Positions 1-5,400 of a stretch of DNA of 8,344 nt are shown here, piece by piece. The notes below the pieces were generated by a model, which saw nothing but the letters and a program-made list of their open reading frames with translations, was not told where the DNA came from and did not search any database. The position numbers were made by a program, and so were the translations under genes. Every line of letters starts with the position of its first letter. Position 1 is the first letter of the stretch. Source of the DNA: an uncultured Alphaproteobacteria bacterium (GTDB lineage Bacteria > Pseudomonadota > Alphaproteobacteria > Minwuiales > Minwuiaceae); assembly GCA_913064755.1 (NCBI GenBank), contig CAJYBQ010000118.1:1-8344 (forward strand). The letters run 5' to 3'.

Positions 1-788
1 AGCATTGGTTGCCTATGGGTTCGAATTCGTAACTGCAGCCTTTTCCGCGACCGCGATATCGCCTTGTCGAGCGCTTCAGGATCGTCCTCACATGCCGTTT
101 TCAGTCGCTCATCGATGAGCGCGGGAAGGCTTTTGCCGAGTGCCTTATCGGCCCAGACCACTGCAATTGCGCATCCGACAGCGTTTCCAAATACCTGCTT
201 GAGATAAATGTCTACGGCCTTCTTGCGCTCGATTGATCGGACTTGATCGGGTGACAGGCCTGAGCACAGGTTGAGCAGGTTACGTTGCGCCGCCGCTTGA
301 GCGGCCTCCCATAGCGGATGCAGGGTCTGGCGGCTGATGTTGCTGTCTGTCTGTCGGCTGGCGAGGTAGCGTAGCCTGTCGAGGCTGTTGACGATCACGT
401 CGCCGATGCTGTTCTCGAAATCCTCGAGCCTGCGAATGTTGTAGGCGTCCTTGAGGTGGTCCTTTCTCGCACGGACTTCCACGCGCCAGATATCGAGGTC
501 GGGATCGTTCCGGTCTATGCCCCAAACCTCAAACCAATGCAGCTTGTGCTTGGCGATGGCCTCTGTGCGCTTGTCATAGACGATGATCTGTCGCGCAGGC
601 ATTGAGCCGATGGTGACGCTCTCGACGCGCCTACCGTTAAGGACGGATCGCGGTAGTTCGCTGGTTAGAACGCAACATAATGTTATATTTTTCAGGTAGT
701 AACGGGCTTTCTCCCCTGCACGGCAGGCGAGAAACGTTCGACCCGAAAGGCCTTGAGCGCCAGGTCCCGTCCCCATCCAACTCACCAT
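1..788 (-). CDS. Partial replication-initiation-like protein of a mobile element (C-terminus beyond window)
   Basis: This frame is open without a stop from the upstream region to the left edge, giving 262 codons from the ATG at 788. The part I can relate to a family lies at residues 70-112: VYDKR at 70-74 and WRVEVRARKDHLK from 101. A Tyr-Asp-Lys segment followed by Trp-Arg-x-Glu-x-Arg is what I know from Rep_trans/phage-X type replication initiators of plasmids and small phages. After it come a mixed helical stretch and a basic region (SRSRKRLQLRIRTHR) near the window edge. The start is uncertain: an AGAGGG lies about 10 bases before ATG 788, ATGs at 776 and 872 are alternatives, and the first 45 or so residues do not look like the family, so the gene may be truncated at its 5' end. 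Its lower GC content suggests horizontal transfer. The coding nature is well supported; the replication role is inferred from motifs only. Confidence 0.6.
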   Translation of the reverse strand, partial: MVSWMGTGPGAQGLSGRTFLACRAGEKARYYLKNITLCCVLTSELPRSVLNGRRVESVTIGSMPARQIIVYDKRTEAIAKHKLHWFEVWGIDRNDPDLDIWRVEVRARKDHLKDAYNIRRLEDFENSIGDVIVNSLDRLRYLASRQTDSNISRQTLHPLWEAAQAAAQRNLLNLCSGLSPDQVRSIERKKAVDIYLKQVFGNAVGCAIAVVWADKALGKSLPALIDERLKTACEDDPEALDKAISRSRKRLQLRIRTHRQPM

Positions 789-855
789 TGACGCAATCCC
801 TCTGGCGGCGGTGTGGCGATTGTCCTCACTGTGTCCGGGCCTGATCGGTGGCAGA

Positions 856-918
856 ATGCCTGCACCTTTCATGGCCGGGGCAGGCCAGTCCGGTTTCTCA
901 GCGCGGAGGTGCAGGCAT
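856..918 (+). promoter_or_regulatory. Perfect 12-bp inverted repeat covering the dehydrogenase ribosome-binding site and start codon
   Basis: ATGCCTGCACCT at 856-867 is the exact reverse complement of AGGTGCAGGCAT at 907-918. The right arm contains most of the GGAGG at 905-909 and the first two bases of the ATG at 917. The 39-base loop holds a second small hairpin, TGGCC at 872-876 with GGCCA at 883-887. In a transcript that includes both arms, translation start would be hidden by a GC-rich stem. It could equally be a pair of inverted protein-binding sites. The repeat is read directly; either function is inference. Confidence 0.5.
905..909 (+). promoter_or_regulatory. Shine-Dalgarno sequence GGAGG fixing the dehydrogenase start
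   Basis: GGAGG lies seven bases before the ATG at 917. It is the best ribosome-binding site in the region and selects this start over the in-frame ATG at 848, which has no such site and would add 23 residues with no resemblance to the family N-terminus. Confidence 0.8.
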
Positions 919-1903
919 GAAGGCGATGGTTCTGGATGCGCCCGAACGGGCGCTGCGGTCGGTCGAGATGCCGACACCGGTCCCCGGGCCTGACGATGTG
1001 CTGCTGGACGTCGAGGCCTGTGCCGTCTGCAGGACCGATCTGCACGTCGTGGACGGCGACCTGGAGGAGGCGAAGCTGCCCCTGGTGCCCGGTCACGAGA
1101 TCGTCGGACGGATCGTGGCGATGGGCGCACAGGTCGCCGGGCTGGCCGTGGGTCAGCGGGTGGGTGTCCCCTGGCTCGGAGGGACCTGCCGGCATTGCCG
1201 CTATTGCCTGGCGGGGCAGGAGAACCTCTGCGACACGCCGGTCTTCACCGGCTACACGCGCGACGGCGGCTTCGCCGAACAATGCCTTGCCGATGCCCGC
1301 TACGTCGTGCAACTGCCGGACGCGGCGGACCCGGCGCATCTCGCCCCGCTGCTCTGCGCCGGGCTGATCGGACACAGGTCGCTCGGCATGACCGGTGACG
1401 CCAGGCGGCTCGGCCTCTACGGGTTCGGCGCCGCCGCCCACATCGTCGCGCAGGTGGCACGGTGGCAGGGACGCGAGGTATACGCCTTCACGCGACCGGG
1501 GGACACGGATGCCCGCGACCTGGCGCTGAGGCTGGGGGCCGTCTGGGCCGGCGGATCGGACGAGACACCGCCGGAACAGCTCGACGCCGCGATCATATTC
1601 GCCCCGGTCGGCGCGCTCGTGCCCGTCGCCCTGCGGGCCGTGGCGAAGGGCGGAACCGTGGTCTGTGGCGGTATTCACATGTCCGACATTCCGGGCTTTC
1701 CGTACCGGGACCTCTGGGGCGAGCGTGTCATCCGCTCCGTGGCCAACCTGACCCGCGCCGACGCGACCGACTTCTTCCGCACCGTGGCGGCCGCCGACAT
1801 TCGCACCGAGGTGACACGGTTCGGGCTGGAGGCCGCGAACGAGGCGCTGTCGGCCTTGCGGGACGGGCGGATCTCCGGCGCCGCCGTCCTGGTGCCCGGC
1901 TGA
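917..1903 (+). CDS. Zinc-dependent medium-chain alcohol dehydrogenase
   Basis: A 328-residue cytosolic oxidoreductase expected to interconvert alcohols and aldehydes using a nicotinamide cofactor. Catalytic zinc ligands are visible at Cys38 (in AVCRTDLH), His60-Glu61 (VPGHEIVG) and Cys147 (PLLCAGLIG). The structural zinc site is complete with Cys91, Cys94, Cys97 and Cys105. The Rossmann turn GFGAAA is at 169-174. The strand after it ends in AFTRPGD (190-196), with no acidic residue where NAD-specific enzymes usually have one, so NADP(H) use is possible but unproven. Length and motifs fit the AdhA/CAD2-like subgroup of the zinc alcohol dehydrogenase family. From memory, this subgroup often sits in stress or low-oxygen gene clusters with kinase-ATPase fusions like the next gene. 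Its start region is buried in an inverted repeat. Substrate is unknown; family is certain. Confidence 0.95.
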   Translation: MKAMVLDAPERALRSVEMPTPVPGPDDVLLDVEACAVCRTDLHVVDGDLEEAKLPLVPGHEIVGRIVAMGAQVAGLAVGQRVGVPWLGGTCRHCRYCLAGQENLCDTPVFTGYTRDGGFAEQCLADARYVVQLPDAADPAHLAPLLCAGLIGHRSLGMTGDARRLGLYGFGAAAHIVAQVARWQGREVYAFTRPGDTDARDLALRLGAVWAGGSDETPPEQLDAAIIFAPVGALVPVALRAVAKGGTVVCGGIHMSDIPGFPYRDLWGERVIRSVANLTRADATDFFRTVAAADIRTEVTRFGLEAANEALSALRDGRISGAAVLVPG

Positions 1904-1933
1904 GCCCGGCAACAGGCATCGACGGAAGGCAGG

Positions 1934-1950
1934 TGCTGGTTGAACCGGCA
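1934..1950 (+). other. Small hairpin between dehydrogenase and kinase-ATPase genes
   Basis: TGCTGGT at 1934-1940 pairs with ACCGGCA at 1944-1950 (seven pairs, one of them G-U) around a three-base loop. No T-run follows, so it is not a convincing intrinsic terminator; it could be an RNA-processing or attenuating structure. It lies in the 113-base gap after the dehydrogenase stop. Confidence 0.25.
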
Positions 1951-1970
1951 AGACAGAGGAGAGACCGCCC

Positions 1971-2030
1971 GTGAACGCATTATCGACCGGGGCCGCTGCC
2001 GACGGGAAGGGGCACCATGACAGTCGCTGA
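1971..2030 (+). CDS. Possible 19-codon leader peptide overlapping the kinase-ATPase start
   Basis: A GTG at 1971 preceded by AGGAGAG (about 7 bases upstream) opens a 19-residue frame, VNALSTGAAADGKGHHDSR, stopping at 2028-2030. It overlaps the ATG at 2017 by 14 bases in another frame. A ribosome terminating here could re-initiate on the downstream gene. The peptide resembles nothing I know, and the good ribosome-binding site may be chance in purine-rich DNA. Confidence 0.15.
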   Translation: MNALSTGAAADGKGHHDSR

Positions 2031-3531
2031 AACGGACCAGGCCGCGTCGGTCGCGTTCATGATGCGCGCGGAAACGCATGGTGGCGCGGCGGTCGAGCAT
2101 ATCGAGACGCATATCTCGCACATCTTTCTGGCCGGTGCGTTTGCCTGGAAGATGAAGAAGGCGGTCAGCCTTGATTTCGTGGACTTCGCCACGCTTGACC
2201 GTCGCAGAGCGGCCTGCGAGGCCGAACTGGTGGTGAATGCGCGTACCGCGCGGGCGATGTATCTCGACGTCGTGGCGATCAATTCGAGCAACGGGAAACT
2301 GTGGCTGGGTCCCCCGACGGCGCCGGTCGAGTATCTCGTGCGGATGCACCGTTTCGCGCAGGAGGACCTGCTGGACCGGATGGCGGTGGCGCACAGGCTG
2401 GACCTCCAGACCGTCCGGGAATTCGCCGATGCCGTCGCCAGCCTGCACCTGGCCGCAGAGGTCGTGCACCCGCGGAGTGCCTTTGCCACGACGCTGGATG
2501 ACCTGATCGCCAACCTTGGCCATGCCGTGCCCGACGCGCTGCGCCCGGCTTTCGAGAACTGGCGCGAGAAGGTGGTCCCGCTTGCCCGGACGCTGGCCCC
2601 AAGGTTGAGCGCGCGTGCGCGGCGGGGTGCCGTGCGACACGGTCACGGCGACCTGCATCTGAACAACGCGTGCCGTTTCCGTGGTGAAGTCGTCCTGTTC
2701 GATGCGATCGAATTCGAGCCACGGTTCAGCCACGTCGATGTACTCTACGACGCGGCCTTCGCCCTGATGGACCTGCGTCATCGGGACGAGGACGAGGCCG
2801 CGATCGTCTTCCTGGGCCGATACCTGGTGGCAACGCGGGACTATGCCGACCTGCCTGCCCTGCGGCTCTTCCTTTCGACGCGCGCGGCGGTGCGGGCGCT
2901 GGTCGGCGTGCTCTCGCCGTCCGGGCAGGCAGGGGCTGCCGATTACCTGGCACTCGCCGCGGACCTGCTCGCGCCGCCCCGGCCACCGTGGGTCATCGCG
3001 ATCGGCGGTCGGTCCGGCACGGGCAAGTCGACGCTTGCCCAGGCGCTGGCTCCCGGGGTTGCCGCCGCGCCTGACACGGTCGTGTTGCGGACGGACGAGA
3101 TCTGGAAATGCATGCTCGGCTGCCGTCCCGACATGACCTTGCCGGCGGACGCCTATCGGCCGGAGGTCACGGCGGCCGTCTACCGCAGGCTTGCCCGTGA
3201 CGCCGGTCGGGCGTTGAAGGCGGGGGCGAGCGTCATTGTCGATGCCGCCATGCTGAAACCGGAACAGCGTGCCATCGCAAGCGACATCGCGCGCGACAAC
3301 GGCGTGGCGTTCCAGGGATTCTGGCTGGTCGGGTCGGAGGAGACCCTGGCGGAGCGGATAGCGACCCGGGGCACGGATGCCTCGGATGCCGACCCGCAGG
3401 TGATGCGGCGGCAACCGAAGATCGAGGAAGTCGCGGGCTGGCAGACGCTCCGGTCCGACCGTGACAGGTCGGCCACCCTGGCGGAGGCGCGGGCACGACT
3501 GGCGCTATCCGCGCCCGACTGGAGCAGGTAG
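2017..3531 (+). CDS. Bifunctional aminoglycoside-phosphotransferase-like kinase / P-loop ATPase fusion
   Basis: A 504-residue soluble protein with two parts. Residues about 25-315 form an aminoglycoside-phosphotransferase-like kinase fold: lysines at 45-48 (AFAWKMKKAV), the catalytic loop HGHGDLHLNN at 208-217 with Asp212 and Asn217, and the metal-binding segment FDAIEFEP at 228-235. Residues about 324-500 are a P-loop kinase/ATPase domain: Walker A GGRSGTGKST at 330-339, LRTDEIWK at 357-364, and VIVDAAML at 406-413 as the likely second acidic motif. This is the known COG2187 plus COG0645 architecture at its usual length. It is unlikely to give antibiotic resistance; its natural substrate is unknown. 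The ATG follows GGAAGGGG, and an in-frame stop at 1972 rules out a much longer protein. arfB starts 9 bases after the stop, so co-transcription is likely. Confidence 0.92.
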   Translation: MTVAETDQAASVAFMMRAETHGGAAVEHIETHISHIFLAGAFAWKMKKAVSLDFVDFATLDRRRAACEAELVVNARTARAMYLDVVAINSSNGKLWLGPPTAPVEYLVRMHRFAQEDLLDRMAVAHRLDLQTVREFADAVASLHLAAEVVHPRSAFATTLDDLIANLGHAVPDALRPAFENWREKVVPLARTLAPRLSARARRGAVRHGHGDLHLNNACRFRGEVVLFDAIEFEPRFSHVDVLYDAAFALMDLRHRDEDEAAIVFLGRYLVATRDYADLPALRLFLSTRAAVRALVGVLSPSGQAGAADYLALAADLLAPPRPPWVIAIGGRSGTGKSTLAQALAPGVAAAPDTVVLRTDEIWKCMLGCRPDMTLPADAYRPEVTAAVYRRLARDAGRALKAGASVIVDAAMLKPEQRAIASDIARDNGVAFQGFWLVGSEETLAERIATRGTDASDADPQVMRRQPKIEEVAGWQTLRSDRDRSATLAEARARLALSAPDWSR

Positions 3532-3540
3532 ACACGTCCG

Positions 3541-3963
3541 ATGATCCAGGTAACCCCGTCCATCAGCCTCGACGAGAACGAGATCGAGGAGCATTTCGTC
3601 CGGTCGCCCGGTCCCGGTGGGCAGAAGGTGAACAAGACGGAAAGTGCCGTTCAGCTGCGCTTCAACGCGCGGGCCAGTTCCGCATTGTCGAACGCGGTCT
3701 TCCTGCGCCTGAAGTCGCTGGCAGGCCGGCGCATGACGAAGCTTGGCGTCGTCGTCATCACCGCCAACCGGTTCCGCACCCAGGAACTGAACCGCCGGGA
3801 CGCGCTGGATCGGTTGGTTGCCCTGGTCCGCGAGGCGGCGCAGCCACCGAAGCTGCGACGCGCCACCAAACCGTCGAAGGGGGCCATGCAACGCCGCCTG
3901 GACAGCAAGCGCCGACAGAGCGACCTCAAGAAGGTGCGGGGCAAGGTCTCGGGCGAGTACTGA
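3541..3963 (+). CDS. arfB: Alternative ribosome-rescue peptidyl-tRNA hydrolase ArfB (YaeJ)
   Basis: A 140-residue protein, the same length as the Escherichia coli homologue. It hydrolyses peptidyl-tRNA on ribosomes stalled at the end of broken messages. The release-factor catalytic motif GGQ is at residues 26-28 within RSPGPGGQKVNKTESAVQLR, the family signature. The small size (no codon-recognition domain) and the strongly basic tail from about residue 104 to 137, which in this family enters the empty mRNA channel, separate it from true release factors. It begins 9 bases behind the kinase-ATPase gene; GGAGCAGG at 3521-3528 is the only plausible ribosome-binding site and is somewhat distant, so translational coupling is likely. 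A hairpin follows the stop. Confidence 0.95.
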   Translation: MIQVTPSISLDENEIEEHFVRSPGPGGQKVNKTESAVQLRFNARASSALSNAVFLRLKSLAGRRMTKLGVVVITANRFRTQELNRRDALDRLVALVREAAQPPKLRRATKPSKGAMQRRLDSKRRQSDLKKVRGKVSGEY

Positions 3964-3967
3964 ACTT

Positions 3968-3991
3968 CGGGATCCCGCGCGGGTCTTCCCG
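3968..3991 (+). terminator. Possible terminator hairpin after arfB
   Basis: CGGGA at 3968-3972 pairs with TCCCG at 3987-3991, and CCC at 3974-3976 pairs with GGG at 3981-3983 around GCGC, giving an eight-pair bulged stem just after the arfB stop. There is no T-run, as is common in GC-rich genomes, so termination is plausible but unproven. The remaining gap to 4198 shows no gene. Confidence 0.35.
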
Positions 3992-4198
3992 ATGCCACCA
4001 GGTGATCGTCTTTCACGGGCTGTCTGCAGCTATCCCGTCAGCGCGTACGTGCTGTCGTGATGCTGCATTGGCACCAGGTCAGCGGAATATGCTAGCCACT
4101 CCGGCAAGCATCGAGATCGGGCCGGACAACGCCGGTGACCGGGGCGTCAGTGGCGCGCGGCATCGGGTTACACGTCACCAGGGGCATTGGACGGGCAC

Positions 4199-5209
4199 AT
4201 GACCATCTTCGAGAAATACCTGTCGGTCTGGATCGCGCTGGCCATGGTGGCCGGCATCATCCTGGGCAATGTCGCCCCAGGACTTGTGTCCGCAATCGCG
4301 GTGGCGGAGGTCGCCAGCGTCAACCTGGTGGTCGCCGTCCTGATCTGGGCGATGGTCTATCCGATGATGGTCGGCGTCGATCCGCGGTCCCTGCGCGACG
4401 TGGCGCGGCAACCGCGCGGGCTGATGATCACGCTTGTGGTCAACTGGCTGATCAAGCCCTTCACGATGGCCGCCCTGGCCGTGCTGTTCTTCCAGTACCT
4501 GTTCGCGCCCTGGATCCAGCCCGAAGATGCCATGCAGTACATTGCCGGGTTGATCCTGCTCGGGGCTGCCCCCTGCACGGCCATGGTCTTTGTCTGGTCG
4601 CAACTGACCCGTGGTGATGAGACCTACACGCTGTTGCAGGTGTCGGTGAACGACCTGATCATGGTCATCGCCTTTGCGCCCATCGTGGCCTTCCTGCTGG
4701 GAGTGACGGATGTGGTCGTGCCCTGGTCGACCCTGGTGCTGTCGGTGCTGCTGTTCATTGCGTTGCCGCTGGCTGCCGGGCTGATCACCCGCTGGCGCTT
4801 GCGAACCCCGGCGAAGATCGAGGCGTTCCAGGCCCGCATGAAACCCTATTCGGTCATGGGCCTGATCGTCACCGTGATGATCCTGTTCGGCCTGCAGGGG
4901 CAGGTGATCGTGTCCAAGCCTTTCGTCATCGTGCTGATCGCGGTGCCCATCATCCTGCAGAGCTACAGTATCTTTGCGGTGGCCTACGCGGCGGCCTTCG
5001 CGTTGAAGGTGCCTCACCGCATCGCCGCGCCCTGCGCCTTGATCGGAACGTCGAACTTCTTCGAACTGGCGGTTGCAGTGGCGATCAGCCTGTTCGGGCT
5101 GAACTCCGGCGCTGCCCTTGCCACTGTCGTGGGGGTCCTGGTCGAGGTTCCGGTGATGCTGACCCTGGTTGCCTTCGCCAATCGAACGCGGGCCCGCTTC
5201 ACGCCCTGA
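4199..5209 (+). CDS. acr3: ACR3-family arsenite efflux permease
   Basis: A 336-residue polytopic inner-membrane protein expected to export arsenite (and possibly antimonite). It is almost entirely hydrophobic, with about ten membrane segments. The conserved cysteine of ACR3 pumps is Cys126 in GAAPCTAMVFVWSQL, and the conserved membrane glutamate is Glu289 in LIGTSNFFELAVA; both are needed for transport in studied members. The ATG at 4199 gives the typical family N-terminus MTIFEKYLSVWIALAMVAG; the TTG at 4187 would add four residues and its GGGG is too close. No arsR, arsC or arsH lies within the window on either side, which is unusual because acr3 is generally in an ars operon. Family certain, arsenite very likely. 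Confidence 0.95.
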   Translation: MTIFEKYLSVWIALAMVAGIILGNVAPGLVSAIAVAEVASVNLVVAVLIWAMVYPMMVGVDPRSLRDVARQPRGLMITLVVNWLIKPFTMAALAVLFFQYLFAPWIQPEDAMQYIAGLILLGAAPCTAMVFVWSQLTRGDETYTLLQVSVNDLIMVIAFAPIVAFLLGVTDVVVPWSTLVLSVLLFIALPLAAGLITRWRLRTPAKIEAFQARMKPYSVMGLIVTVMILFGLQGQVIVSKPFVIVLIAVPIILQSYSIFAVAYAAAFALKVPHRIAAPCALIGTSNFFELAVAVAISLFGLNSGAALATVVGVLVEVPVMLTLVAFANRTRARFTP

Positions 5210-5267
5210 TGCCGGGCAGGGACGACGTACGCCGCGACCGGCTGTCTGCCGAGGCTGTGGGCAAGGC

Positions 5268-5297
5268 TTGATATTGCGCGCCCGGCGTTCGTAGTCT
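5268..5297 (+). promoter_or_regulatory. Candidate housekeeping promoter before the dehydratase gene
   Basis: TTGATA at 5268-5273 and TAGTCT at 5292-5297 are separated by 18 bases, a fair match to a sigma-70 type promoter in otherwise GC-rich DNA, about 100 bases before the ATG at 5401. The hexamer CTTGAT occurs at 5267 and again at 5296. This is read by eye only. The 191-base gap otherwise shows nothing I can name. Confidence 0.25.
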
Positions 5298-5400
5298 TGA
5301 TGGAAGGTGGGCGCGGTCGGGGATGACCGTGCGGGCCTGCCATTGTCCGATCCGGTGCTGCGCCTGGATCGTCCCGGGAACAGAGCGACGGAGAACGGAA

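Noticed and set aside
280..525. Minus-strand 81-codon frame at the left
   Set aside because: It overlaps the longer stop-free frame of the replication-like protein, which has recognisable motifs. This frame has only an Arg/Gln-rich translation.
869..1951. Minus-strand open frame of 360 codons opposite the alcohol dehydrogenase
   Set aside because: A shadow of the dehydrogenase gene, whose zinc-ligand pattern leaves no doubt about the coding strand.
1675..3414. Long minus-strand open frame of 579 codons opposite the dehydrogenase and kinase-ATPase genes
   Set aside because: It is rich in Arg, Pro, Gly and His in the pattern of an antisense shadow in GC-rich DNA, and both genes on the plus strand have clear family motifs.
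2017..3531. Antibiotic-resistance gene (aminoglycoside phosphotransferase)
   Set aside because: The kinase fold is shared, but the fusion to a P-loop domain and the FDAIEF motif place it in a housekeeping family not known to confer resistance.
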